Positions 18,922-27,812 of a stretch of 64,000 bases of DNA are shown in pieces. The first letter of the stretch is position 1. Each line of letters begins with the position of its first letter. The notes under the pieces are model-generated. The model saw only the letters and a list, made by a program, of their open reading frames with translations, searched no databases and was not told the DNA's origin. The stretch comes from Chryseolinea sp. H1M3-3. Its GTDB lineage: Bacteria > Bacteroidota > Bacteroidia > Cytophagales > Cyclobacteriaceae. Location: NCBI RefSeq assembly GCF_029360725.1, contig NZ_JARKMY010000018.1, positions 248,001 through 312,000 of the forward strand, written 5' to 3'. A program made the translations under genes and the position numbers.

Positions 18922-21900
18922 ATGTTGAAAGTGTACGTCTATACTATTGTCGTTTTCATCGTAAGTCAGTTATCTTCAATCCAGCTTGCCATTGGACAGG
19001 GAACCGATGCTTCCATCTCCGGAACTGTCGCGGCTGAAGATAGTGAGCCGTTGCCAGGCGCCTCCGTAATTGCCCTGCATGAATCAACGGGATTTCAGGT
19101 AGGTACGGTTACAGATGTTCAGGGAAAATTTTATTTGAAGGATTTGCCGCTTGGTGGGCCATATGTGCTACAAATAACCTTTGTAGGATACCAGCCAGTC
19201 ACGTTGCATGGATACACCTTAAATCTTGGAGACCATATTATTGTAGAGAGCGTGACTCTGAGTGGTGGTACAACGGTGCTGAAAGAAATCGAAGTCACAA
19301 GCAATGCGTTTTTAAATCGCAAAGACCGGCTGGGGAGTTCTTTAGCAATCACTGAAAGAGATATGCAAAAACTTCCGACCACGTCCAGGAATTACACAGA
19401 ACTAGCCGCACTTTCACCACATACGAAGGGCGGATCAATTGCCGGCAACAAACCAGGTACACAAGGCTACCTCCTGGACGGTGTAACGAATAGACGTACC
19501 GTGTTTGGAGAACCGGTTGGCGGAGCCTTCCCCATTTCAATGGAAACCATTCGTGAATTCGAGATTGTTACCAACTCATATGATGTAACCAATGGACGCG
19601 GCTCGGGTGGTGTAGTGAAAGCGGTCACCAAGTCCGGAACAAACAATTTCCATGGAGCCGCCTGGAGCTATTACTCCGGCGACGTATTGACAGGAAATAA
19701 AGACATCAATGGCAATGAGATCAAGAGCGATTTTCGGGTCATTCAATATGGTGCCAGTATAAGCGGACCAATATGGCGTGACAAGCTTCACTTTTTTGCT
19801 TCCTATGACCGCTACGAAAATAAGTTCCCATTCCGTGCCTACGATTTCCAGTATGAAGGTACTACAAGAGAAGAAGCAGAAAAAAATCTAGGAATCACAC
19901 AAGAGAATCTCCAGGAAGTCGTCTCCATTCTTGAAAATGATTACGGCGTTCCACGCGTGACACAGTTCGGAGAAATACAGGTAGCAAGAGTCACGAATAA
20001 TTTCTTTGGCAAGCTTGATTGGAAGATCAATAAGATGAATACACTTACCCTTCGATATAATTTTCAAAACTTTGATGACCCTGCAAAATTAAAAAGCAAC
20101 GGACTGTTGTCAACACAATACAAAGGATATGAGCGCGACCATAGCATTATGCTTGCCCTTAAATCCCAATTCAGCAACAAACTATACAACGATTTAAAAA
20201 TTAGCTTCATGGATAACGAACGCCTTAACCAGCTAATTTATCCACGTACACCTGAAGGCTTTGTTGAAGTTGAATCAACTTTTTCAGACGGGACTACCAA
20301 TAAACGAACAGTAAGTTTTGGAAATCAAAACTGGGTTCCGGAAACAATAGCATCTTCGTCTTATCAATTTATTAACAACACAACGTACCGGGCAGGCAAA
20401 CACCTATTCACCTTTGGAACCGACAACATCATTACACAAATCAAAGATCAGTTGACACATCGTCAGCAAGGAGAGTTCCACTACAGAACTATCAATGACC
20501 TCCGGAATAATACGCCCTGGAGGTTTACACGGAAAATCCCAATCGGAAATGCCGGGGGTAAAGTTTTCCCAGAGATATATGAATTTGGATTGTACGCCCA
20601 AGTAGAAACTGATCTTACACCTCGGATTGGCCTAACAGCGGGCATTCGCTGGGATGCAACATACTTACCAAAGGCACCACGATACAATGCGTTACTGGAT
20701 CAGGAACTAGGGATTAGAAATGATGTCAAACCATTCGACGGCAATAATATTCAACCTCGGTTTAATATTAACTGGGACGTCGACGGTGATGGAACCGATA
20801 TTGTCAAGCTCGGGGCGGGGTGGTTTTCCTCTCAATTTACGACACAAGCATTCACCATGGCATACATAGACGACGGAATAAGCTTTAAAGAAGTGGATGT
20901 GCGTAATGCAGATGTACCAACTCCCAATTGGCCCGCGTACTATCAGGATTTTAACAATGTACCCGGAGAAGATTATCTTAATTCATTGAATCTGCCAACC
21001 CTTCCGGCATTCGTGATTGCATTGGATAAAAATCTGGAAACGCCGATGACGTTTAAGACTAACCTGAGCTACCACCGTTATTTGTCGAACTGGCTGCGCG
21101 TAGGTGCTGGCGTCTATTTTAATAATACAAGAAATAGTTTCATTTACCTGAATCAGAATTTAGTTCGGGAACCCGATTTCACATTGAGCAGTGAAGATGG
21201 CCGGGAAATATATGTCCCAGCAGCTACGTTGAACGGGAAAGACCGTGCCGACTATAATAATGCAAGGCGATCTCCTAACTTTACACAAGTTCTTCAGTTC
21301 ACGAATGCCAACTGGAATGACACGTACATAGCCCTTACGTTAGAAGCATCGATGCAAATCAAAGATGGTATGTTAAATATTTCTTATACGCGCGCGCAGT
21401 CAAAGGGTGGTCCACAATATAATTCAGGCAACGCTACCGACAACATGGCTGTGGGCAGATCCTATTGGAATTACGGAAATTATGCAAAGAATTGGTACGA
21501 TAACGAAGACATGAAACATAAGCTCGTAATCAGCGGTGTGTCACCTACATTTTATGGATTCAATGTAAGTACAACCTTTAGTCTATACCAATGGAACAGG
21601 TTTAGCGCTACGGTCAACCAGGACATCAATGGCGACGCAACTCGTAATGACCTCGCCTACATCTACGACCCCAATGATCCAGCCACGCCGGAAAACATTG
21701 CAACAGGAATGCGCGAATTATTGCAGACTACAAGTCCCGAGTTCAGGGAATACCTGGAAAAAAACATGGGTTCCTACGCAACCTGGAACGGGGGACTGAT
21801 GCCGTGGCGTTCCAGCTGGAACCTGAGTCTTTCCAAAGAATTTAACACCTTTCGTGAGCAGAAGCTTGTGCTCCGTGCAGATCTGTTTAACGTCTTGAAT

Positions 21901-22077
21901 TTGCTCAATCATAAATGGGGTGGTTATAAGGAAATTATCAACACGACATTGTACAACGTTACTGGCTTTAATTCTGCGACCAATAGCTTTACCTATTCCG
22001 TGAACCAGAACGCCGGTACGAAACGCAAAAACGGATCAACCTATAATATTCAATTTGGAATCAAATACATCTTCTAA
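18922..22077 (+). CDS. Oar-like TonB-dependent outer membrane receptor
   Basis: The protein has 1051 residues from the ATG at 18922; the frame extends to 18877 but the added residues precede a normal signal peptide (ending AIGQ). Domains: carboxypeptidase-like regulatory domain (SISGTVAAEDSEPLPGASV), plug (YLLDGVTNRRTVFG, then EFEIVTNSYDVTNGRGSGG and VTKSGTNNFHG) and a long barrel with NISYTRAQSKGGPQY. The plug pattern is that of the Oar family and not of SusC, and no SusD partner is present. It heads a tight plus-strand operon: the hydrolase follows after 22 bp and the phosphodiesterase after a further 17 bp. Those neighbours suggest a phosphorus- or lipid-derived substrate, which is an inference from position only. 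Confidence 0.93.
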   Translation: MLKVYVYTIVVFIVSQLSSIQLAIGQGTDASISGTVAAEDSEPLPGASVIALHESTGFQVGTVTDVQGKFYLKDLPLGGPYVLQITFVGYQPVTLHGYTLNLGDHIIVESVTLSGGTTVLKEIEVTSNAFLNRKDRLGSSLAITERDMQKLPTTSRNYTELAALSPHTKGGSIAGNKPGTQGYLLDGVTNRRTVFGEPVGGAFPISMETIREFEIVTNSYDVTNGRGSGGVVKAVTKSGTNNFHGAAWSYYSGDVLTGNKDINGNEIKSDFRVIQYGASISGPIWRDKLHFFASYDRYENKFPFRAYDFQYEGTTREEAEKNLGITQENLQEVVSILENDYGVPRVTQFGEIQVARVTNNFFGKLDWKINKMNTLTLRYNFQNFDDPAKLKSNGLLSTQYKGYERDHSIMLALKSQFSNKLYNDLKISFMDNERLNQLIYPRTPEGFVEVESTFSDGTTNKRTVSFGNQNWVPETIASSSYQFINNTTYRAGKHLFTFGTDNIITQIKDQLTHRQQGEFHYRTINDLRNNTPWRFTRKIPIGNAGGKVFPEIYEFGLYAQVETDLTPRIGLTAGIRWDATYLPKAPRYNALLDQELGIRNDVKPFDGNNIQPRFNINWDVDGDGTDIVKLGAGWFSSQFTTQAFTMAYIDDGISFKEVDVRNADVPTPNWPAYYQDFNNVPGEDYLNSLNLPTLPAFVIALDKNLETPMTFKTNLSYHRYLSNWLRVGAGVYFNNTRNSFIYLNQNLVREPDFTLSSEDGREIYVPAATLNGKDRADYNNARRSPNFTQVLQFTNANWNDTYIALTLEASMQIKDGMLNISYTRAQSKGGPQYNSGNATDNMAVGRSYWNYGNYAKNWYDNEDMKHKLVISGVSPTFYGFNVSTTFSLYQWNRFSATVNQDINGDATRNDLAYIYDPNDPATPENIATGMRELLQTTSPEFREYLEKNMGSYATWNGGLMPWRSSWNLSLSKEFNTFREQKLVLRADLFNVLNLLNHKWGGYKEIINTTLYNVTGFNSATNSFTYSVNQNAGTKRKNGSTYNIQFGIKYIF

Positions 22078-22099
22078 CAGTAACCATTGCAGGTACTCC

Positions 22100-23407
22100 A
22101 TGACACGAGCCTTTTTTATATTCATCCTATTATTTATCAGCATATTTTGCGCGCAGGCACAAGAGGCAGGCAAGGCACTCCCCCTGTGGCAGGAAGGATA
22201 TCTGGACATACATCATATCAATACAGGCCATGGCGACGCTGCTTTTTATATCTTCCCTGATGGCACAACGATGCTCGTAGACGCAGGTGAAATGGACCCA
22301 ACTAGCGAAAGAGTAAATTCCCCTCGCAACGCAAAACTCCACCCCGATAACAGCAAACGTGCCCACGAATGGATCGCGGAATATATTAAACGTTTTTATC
22401 CAAAATCGGAAGGTTCAGGAATCGACTATGCGCTGATAACCCACTTTCATGACGATCACTTTGGAAGTTATTATGAAAATGCAAAACGATCGGCCGCGGG
22501 CAAATACTACCTATCTGGCATTACAGGAGTCGGAGACCATTTGAAGTTCACAAAACTGTTGGATCGAGGTTACCCCGATTACAACTATCCCATTGCATTA
22601 AAGAGTGATTCCATTCAAAAGAAATTGATGGCTAACTCATCGACCGCCGAAGGTTATCGCGCAATGCTTAATTATTGGAAGTTCATTGAGTTTCAATCCA
22701 AAACCAATGGAATGGTCACTGAACAATTTAAAGCCGGCACTAATAAACAAATTGTCTTAAAAATGAATCCTGGAAAATTTAAGACATTCCAGGTTCAAAA
22801 CATAAAATCCAATGGAACCATTTGGACGGGAAAAGAAAATCAAACGCTAGAATATTTTCCACCGCTATCCAGCGGGCTATACGTTCCAGGAGAAAATCAA
22901 CTTAGTCTTGCCCTGCGAATCGATTATGGTGACTTTCGCTATTACACTGGGGGGGATTGCCCCGGCGTCGCAGATCTCGGCGCACCAAGATGGAATGATG
23001 TTGAGAGCCCCATGTCTGTTGCTATAGGCGAAGTTGATGTTGCCGTGATGGACCACCATGGAAATAGAGATGCTCACAACGAATTCAACATCAAGACGCT
23101 TAAGCCAAGAGTGTGGATCCAGCAAACATGGTCATCCGATCATCCGGGGCATGAAGTCCTAAGACGCATAACATCAACGTTTCTCTATCCCGGCCCGCGC
23201 GATCTTTTTGCAACCAATATGCTGGAAGCCAATAAAAATGTAATCGGCCCGTTTCTCGAACGATCATATAAAAGCATGGACGGGCATATTGTAGTTCGAG
23301 TCATGCCGGGAGGCACCGAGTATTACGTAATCATTCTCAACGACGAAAATGAAAAAAATGAAATATGGTCTGTTCTTGGGCCTTACAAAAGCAAACTGAA
23401 AAAGTAA
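22100..23407 (+). CDS. secreted metallo-beta-lactamase-fold hydrolase, ComEC-like
   Basis: The protein has 435 residues from the ATG at 22100, with a signal peptide (1-20, ending AQAQ). The MBL motif THFHDDHFG supplies His115, His117, Asp119 and His120. The preceding segment HHINTGHGDAAFYIF and TMLVDAG resemble the ComEC/Rec2-type MBL group, and GGDCPG and MDHHGNRDAH give further metal ligands. Proteins of this group hydrolyse phosphoesters, nucleic acids or lactones, and the substrate here is unknown. It lacks the ComEC channel domain. It acts in the periplasm or outside the cell. The in-frame ATG at 22055 overlaps the receptor gene and gives no signal peptide, so it is not used. Confidence 0.85.
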   Translation: MTRAFFIFILLFISIFCAQAQEAGKALPLWQEGYLDIHHINTGHGDAAFYIFPDGTTMLVDAGEMDPTSERVNSPRNAKLHPDNSKRAHEWIAEYIKRFYPKSEGSGIDYALITHFHDDHFGSYYENAKRSAAGKYYLSGITGVGDHLKFTKLLDRGYPDYNYPIALKSDSIQKKLMANSSTAEGYRAMLNYWKFIEFQSKTNGMVTEQFKAGTNKQIVLKMNPGKFKTFQVQNIKSNGTIWTGKENQTLEYFPPLSSGLYVPGENQLSLALRIDYGDFRYYTGGDCPGVADLGAPRWNDVESPMSVAIGEVDVAVMDHHGNRDAHNEFNIKTLKPRVWIQQTWSSDHPGHEVLRRITSTFLYPGPRDLFATNMLEANKNVIGPFLERSYKSMDGHIVVRVMPGGTEYYVIILNDENEKNEIWSVLGPYKSKLKK

Positions 23408-23424
23408 ATCAACAGCCAAAGTTT

Positions 23425-24222
23425 ATGTTTATCAAAACAATTTTTTTACTCATCCCCTTGCTGGTACATTCGGCAATTAATTTTTCTGTACAAGATCATG
23501 AAAAAAACTATAAACTAATTGCCCATCGTGGCGGTGTGGTAGAAGATAAGCACGCTGAAAATAGTATTGAAGCCTTACAAGAGGCAATGAAGAGAAACTA
23601 TTGGATGATCGAAGTGGACATTCGCGAAACCAAGGATGGCATTGCGATTACACAGCACGATGGCGATTTCAAACGGTTCTATAATCATGACAGAAAAGTT
23701 GGCGAGATGACTTTATCAGAAATAAAAAAATTAAGGTCCTCCCCCGGAAACGCTTCACCCCTTACGTTTGAAGAGTTAGTTAAAATGTGCAAAGGTAATT
23801 TGCATTTGATGCTGGATACAAAAGAGCCTCACTCCGAACAATTTTGCCAGCAAATTGAATCTGTGCTGGTTAAATACGATATGCTTTCTAATTGTTATGT
23901 AATCGGATCTGCAATGTCTCGAAAGTACTTCCTCGGAAAAGCGAAAGTTGGAAACACCTATGAAAATTTGAAAGCCATCGGCTCGAATGACAAAGAGACT
24001 GGTAATCGCTATTTTCTATTCGAGCACGGAAATGTTTTGAATGACGAAAAGCTATTATGGGCAAAAAAGAACGACGTGACCGTTGTTCCAAGTATAAATA
24101 AATTTCACTATCGGGATCAATCAACCATGATGGATTCAGCCCGCCTGGATATCGTCAGGCTTAAGAAAGCCGGTGTGCAGGAATTTCAAATTGATTCAGA
24201 ATTTGATCGCTGGTTTAACTAA
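23425..24222 (+). CDS. secreted glycerophosphodiester phosphodiesterase
   Basis: The protein has 265 residues with a signal peptide (about 1-18). The GDPD signature is clear: His34-Arg35-Gly36-Gly37, then HAENS, the acidic pair Glu63/Asp65 in IEVDIRETKDG, and His78 in TQHDGDF. These bind a divalent metal and split glycerophosphodiesters into glycerol 3-phosphate and an alcohol. At about 265 residues it is the usual size of a bacterial GDPD. The start at 23425 is chosen over 23365 because the longer form overlaps the MBL gene and hides the signal. As the third gene of the receptor operon it may process the imported or surface-bound substrate. Confidence 0.92.
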   Translation: MFIKTIFLLIPLLVHSAINFSVQDHEKNYKLIAHRGGVVEDKHAENSIEALQEAMKRNYWMIEVDIRETKDGIAITQHDGDFKRFYNHDRKVGEMTLSEIKKLRSSPGNASPLTFEELVKMCKGNLHLMLDTKEPHSEQFCQQIESVLVKYDMLSNCYVIGSAMSRKYFLGKAKVGNTYENLKAIGSNDKETGNRYFLFEHGNVLNDEKLLWAKKNDVTVVPSINKFHYRDQSTMMDSARLDIVRLKKAGVQEFQIDSEFDRWFN

Positions 24223-24275
24223 GAGATAATCATTTTTTGCACCAAAGAAATTTTCACTGCTTGTATAATCGAAAC

Positions 24276-24318
24276 CTGATAGCCATCGGAACAATGAACA
24301 AAATCCGACAGCTATCAG
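24276..24318. terminator. long imperfect hairpin between converging genes
   Basis: Left arm CTGATAGCCATCGGA (24276-24290) pairs with TCCGACAGCTATCAG (24304-24318): 8 + 5 base pairs around a 2x2 CA/CA internal loop, with a 13-nt loop. There is no T-tract on either side, so it may be a non-canonical bidirectional terminator or a 3' stabilising structure for the GDPD mRNA. Confidence 0.4.
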
Positions 24319-24359
24319 CAGAATCGATGTAAGATACCGAAACTGTATTCAAGATTTTA

Positions 24360-24776
24360 TTACTGCTTTTTTAGCCACTTTGATGCGCGGGTAACGCTAT
24401 CAAAATATGCCACCTTTAATTTACGGCTACTGAAAGCCGTTTGTGTTTTAATGACCTTTCCAAAAAAATTCTGTGGAAGGACGATGGCATGATAACGAAT
24501 CCCTGCCTCCTCCATCGCCGGAATAATATTACTTTTAAAATACGTTACATCCTCATCCAACACCATACCTGCTTCAGTATTATCAGTTAGTAAATGTAAT
24601 CTGCAATAATTTCTCGTCTCATTTCGAATGGTTTCAAGTAACTTAGTCTGAACATACTGGTAATGATCACTACCCTGTGGAAAACCTGACAATTTTACTT
24701 TCACACATGGAACCGACTCCACAACGGATACGCTAGCATACCGATCCTCATAAAATGTTTTTTTTCTAGTACTCAT
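24360..24776 (-). CDS. STAS-like small protein, paralogue of the 35958 gene
   Basis: This 138-residue soluble protein is started at the ATG at 24776; the longer frame begins at a TTG (24809). Landmarks shared with the product of 35958-36371 are FYEDRYA, VPCVKVKLSGF, LLTDNTEAG and, near the end, a GIRYHAIVLPQNFFG segment. Length and pattern suggest the STAS/SpoIIAA-like fold seen in small Bacteroidota proteins; that fold call is an inference. It lies 37 bp downstream of the trans-envelope protein gene and so probably belongs to the ECF sigma operon, where an anti-sigma antagonist-like fold would be meaningful. No canonical phosphorylatable Ser motif could be fixed. Confidence 0.6.
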   Translation of the reverse strand: MSTRKKTFYEDRYASVSVVESVPCVKVKLSGFPQGSDHYQYVQTKLLETIRNETRNYCRLHLLTDNTEAGMVLDEDVTYFKSNIIPAMEEAGIRYHAIVLPQNFFGKVIKTQTAFSSRKLKVAYFDSVTRASKWLKKQ

Positions 24777-24813
24777 TTGGGTCTTTATTGTTTCGTTGTT
24801 GTAATTCAATATT

Positions 24814-26487
24814 TTATTTCTGGGTCATAAACCTGTAGCGCAAGGTGACATACGCACCGGTGCTGAAAAGCTTTACATTAGGCCAGCCGATCTCTGACAA
24901 TGAGATTTTCAAATACGGTTCGATGCCAATGGCAAAGGACCGATAAACATAACGTTCATATCCTGCTGACACCATGCCTATATTGAACCAGTAAGATTCC
25001 GATCCCGCACTTCTCCATCCCTTGTCTGCTCCTGGGTTAGGTGATTCGAAAGTATAATCATAAGCCTGGCTAATCATAAAATAGCTTGAAATAGAACCAG
25101 CGATAAATACCCTGGATTTTTCGGTTTGAATAGCATCGAACTGTATGCCTACCGGAAGTTCGTAAACCAAACACCTGCTGTCAATTTCTTCTGGCACCAC
25201 TCCGTTTGTCCTAATCTGCCAATACAAAGGATTTCGCGGAGCGTAATCATTGCCATCACCAATATATTTTTTGTTGCTGCGTATAAGACCGGTATGAATG
25301 TTAAACCTGTTTGTTAACTGGTAACCTATGCGCAGTCCTAAGGATTCACCAGGCGTTGAATATTCTGTTAAACTTGTCATGCTGAATTCAGGAGCAAAGA
25401 TCAGCCCCACGCTCCAACGTGCGGCAGGTTTTATTTTCTCTCTTTTATTCGCGCTTTCCATTGCGCTCGAAAGAGAGTCTGATGGAATTGTTTCCGTCGA
25501 CATTTCCTTTAAAATCGTATCCTTCGGTGTTGTTTGATTCGCGAAAGGATCGGATGAAGGAGATTGACTTGAAGACACGATTCGCTTTTCCGGGTCTGAC
25601 GTTTCAATCCCGACAGTATCAGTGGGAATATTTTTTCGAACGAGTGAGTGTCCAGCCGTTTCGTTTATGTTAACATCCTTCGGTTCGTTGTCTGAAGATG
25701 AATTTTCTGCCTGAGATTTTTCAATATTGCTACTCGGCGCATCAGGCTGCAAGCTGACCTCGCCTTCTACTTTATTAATTCCCTCTGCTGTTTCAAGCTG
25801 TTTGGATGTAGCGAATTGCTTCCGATCATCGGATAAATTACGTAGTGGGGCCGACCCATCATTCTCGGTAGAGGACGGTCTGTCATTTGATTTAATACCG
25901 GGCATAGGTTTGCGATCCTGACTTGTCAGCGTAGGATTCGTAGCCAAGGGTTCAGCTTTTGTAATGTGATGTTTTTCCTTGGTTGACGGTGAGTTTATGG
26001 GGAGTGGATCCTGAACTCGATTATCCCAGGTGCTGTTCTTTTGGTGTACTGACGTTTCTTTTTTAGTTTGAGGAGTTACCAAAGACTTATTGCCTGATGG
26101 TTGATCCTTCCCGACTTTTTCTAAAATAGAATCAGGTTCCGAAGATTTAGAAAGCAGGCTAGCAGATGGATTCTCTTGCTGCACATTCTCTTTTTTACCG
26201 AGATCACCCGTAGCCTGCGTTCCAGAAATTGAATCGTTCAATCGTGCGATTGAATCAGACGGATTTTTAAATGCCAAAAAATAGACAGCGATGATAAGCC
26301 CCGTCAGGCCAATCAGCGTAAAGGCAGTACCCTTAAATCTTTTTGAACGCGCCGCAGCCCTTCTGTTCGCTTCCTCATCCAGCATTTTCTCCATCTTCAA
26401 CCAATCACTCTCCCGGAATGTGGTATCATACTGAGTTAATGCCTGACGGAAAATCCGTTCAATACTATCGTCACTCTTTTTCGACAT
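24814..26487 (-). CDS. putative trans-envelope anti-sigma-like protein: cytoplasmic tail, one membrane helix, long linker, C-terminal beta-barrel
   Basis: The protein has 557 residues from the ATG at 26487; a TTG at 26499 is also in frame. Residues 1-52 are charged and helical (SIERIFRQALTQYDTTFRES, then WLKMEKMLDEEANRRAAA) and end in a basic cluster. A single hydrophobic helix spans 53-73, so the tail should stay inside the cytoplasm. Residues 74 to about 345 are Ser/Thr/Lys/Asp-rich and probably disordered. From about 352 come barrel-type strands (RWSVGLIFAPEFSM, GLRIGYQLTNRFNIHTGL, YVTLRYRF). The ORF overlaps the sigma factor gene by 17 bp, which suggests coupling. I infer an anti-sigma role; no named anti-sigma domain was recognised. 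Confidence 0.72.
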   Translation of the reverse strand: MSKKSDDSIERIFRQALTQYDTTFRESDWLKMEKMLDEEANRRAAARSKRFKGTAFTLIGLTGLIIAVYFLAFKNPSDSIARLNDSISGTQATGDLGKKENVQQENPSASLLSKSSEPDSILEKVGKDQPSGNKSLVTPQTKKETSVHQKNSTWDNRVQDPLPINSPSTKEKHHITKAEPLATNPTLTSQDRKPMPGIKSNDRPSSTENDGSAPLRNLSDDRKQFATSKQLETAEGINKVEGEVSLQPDAPSSNIEKSQAENSSSDNEPKDVNINETAGHSLVRKNIPTDTVGIETSDPEKRIVSSSQSPSSDPFANQTTPKDTILKEMSTETIPSDSLSSAMESANKREKIKPAARWSVGLIFAPEFSMTSLTEYSTPGESLGLRIGYQLTNRFNIHTGLIRSNKKYIGDGNDYAPRNPLYWQIRTNGVVPEEIDSRCLVYELPVGIQFDAIQTEKSRVFIAGSISSYFMISQAYDYTFESPNPGADKGWRSAGSESYWFNIGMVSAGYERYVYRSFAIGIEPYLKISLSEIGWPNVKLFSTGAYVTLRYRFMTQK

Positions 26488-27034
26488 AGTCTGCTTCAAA
26501 AAAATCGTTCATTATTTTCTTTAATGACTCTTTTGCCTTAAATAAATTCGACTTGGATGTTCCTACTGTTATCTTTAACATCTGTGCTATCTCTTCGTGC
26601 TTATAACCTTCCAGTACGTGCAGATTAAAGACAGTACGGTAGGCCGGTGGCAACTTCTGCAACATGGCAATGATCTCCTGATAGGAAATCCCGGATATAA
26701 TGTTCTCCGAATCAGGTTCATGCCGTGCCTGTTCTATTTCGGATGCCTGAATGTTTCGTTGTTTTTGATGGAAGTGGTTAATGGCGGTGTTCACCATAAT
26801 CTTTCGAAGCCAGGGTTTAAAAGGTTTGCTCAAATCAAAAAGCTTAATGTTGTTGAAAATCTTCATAAACCCATCGTTTAAGATTTCTGATGCTTCGTCG
26901 CGGTTGTCAGCATAGCGCAGGCAGATGCTCAGGGCGTATGCGTAATATTCCTCGTAGAGCATTTTCTGGCTCTCTCGGTGCAGTTTCTTACACCCCGCTA
27001 GGATAGTAGTTGTTCGATCAGTATGGTCTTCCAA
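26471..27034 (-). CDS. ECF-type RNA polymerase sigma factor
   Basis: The protein has 187 residues. Region 2 is seen in QKMLYEEYYAYALSICLRY, DNRDEASEILNDGFMKIF and PWLRKIMVNTAINHF; region 4 in LQKLPPAYRTVFNLHVLEGY, HEEIAQMLKI and TSKSNLFKAKESLKK. The start is a TTG at 27034: the first in-frame ATG (26962) would remove conserved region 2 residues (CKKLHRESQKMLYEEYY), and an in-frame stop lies near 27080. A TTG start may keep expression low. The downstream barrel-containing protein overlaps it and is the likely regulator. Target genes cannot be read from this window. Confidence 0.95.
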   Translation of the reverse strand: MEDHTDRTTTILAGCKKLHRESQKMLYEEYYAYALSICLRYADNRDEASEILNDGFMKIFNNIKLFDLSKPFKPWLRKIMVNTAINHFHQKQRNIQASEIEQARHEPDSENIISGISYQEIIAMLQKLPPAYRTVFNLHVLEGYKHEEIAQMLKITVGTSKSNLFKAKESLKKIMNDFFEADYVEKE

Positions 27035-27374
27035 TGAAACTGCTTTTGTAGTTAATACAAGGGAATTGTGAATTGGGTTGCCTCAACGCATAGGTTTATT
27101 ACATCGAATTCCTTGTGACGCGAAGTACCCGAAAAAATCAAAGACAACATGTTGGGGATATATCGACGAAACATTTGCCGTGATGATTAGTCAAACCACG
27201 GCTTTTAAACTCATCTTATCGATAAACGTTCTCCGAATTCAGAGGGGAATCCCTTTTTACTAAGGTTAATACCAAAATGAGACGACCTAACCCTAAAAAA
27301 CACCGTTTGCATGGCAGAAACTTACTTGCATGCCATTTGCAATCGATACAACAAGATCAAAATCGCAAAGGACT
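27035..27374. other. divergent intergenic region between sigma factor and receiver-like gene
   Basis: This 340-bp gap holds no credible ORF. Visible features are AGGGGAATCCCTT at 27243-27255, which matches the 2720/2742 palindromes at 11 of 13 positions, an ACAAGGGAATT near 27058 facing an AATTCCTTGTG near 27110, and a 6-bp stem ATGGCA/TGCCAT just before 27350. These suggest regulator binding, but no promoter could be fixed. Confidence 0.35.
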
Positions 27375-27812
27375 ATGAAAAACAAAACTATCTTCGTCGT
27401 TGACAATGATCCGTTTTCAGCTAAGAAACTTCGACTGCACCTGGAAGCCTTAGATTTCGACGTTACCTATTTTGCCACCGGTTCGGAAATGATGAACCAC
27501 CTAACTTCAAATCCTTTGCTGATTATCCTTTCCCATGATTTGGGTGAAGAAAATACGGGTCTTGATTATTTGCGTCTTATCAAGGAAATCAACCGGGACA
27601 TCCCTGTGCTTTTCATGCTTTCACAATCTAATCTTAATACCGCAGTTCATGCCTTACGCCTCGGCGCTGCGTTTTATATGGAAAAAATCAATACTTCTTT
27701 TGAAACGATAAAGAATATTCTGTATGACCTGGATATCGAAAAGAAGAGAAAATATTACAATTTTTTAAGAACCTTCAGACAAGGAGTTTTTAATCTTTAT
27801 GGTGTTTATTGA
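27375..27812 (+). CDS. receiver-domain protein lacking the phosphoacceptor aspartate
   Basis: The protein has 145 residues from the ATG at 27375 (an upstream in-frame ATG at 27330 is less likely). It is a stand-alone CheY-like fold: acidic pair in FVVDNDPF, beta-3 LLIILSHDLGEE, beta-4 VLFMLSQSN and beta-5 GAAFYMEKI with the conserved Lys. In the related Bacteroidota receivers the beta-3 motif reads LIILDxxL; here that position is Ser53, so normal Asp phosphorylation is unlikely. Such pseudo-receivers usually signal by binding a partner. There is no output domain. It diverges from the ECF sigma gene and precedes a kinase-less sensor on the opposite strand. Confidence 0.82.
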   Translation: MKNKTIFVVDNDPFSAKKLRLHLEALDFDVTYFATGSEMMNHLTSNPLLIILSHDLGEENTGLDYLRLIKEINRDIPVLFMLSQSNLNTAVHALRLGAAFYMEKINTSFETIKNILYDLDIEKKRKYYNFLRTFRQGVFNLYGVY

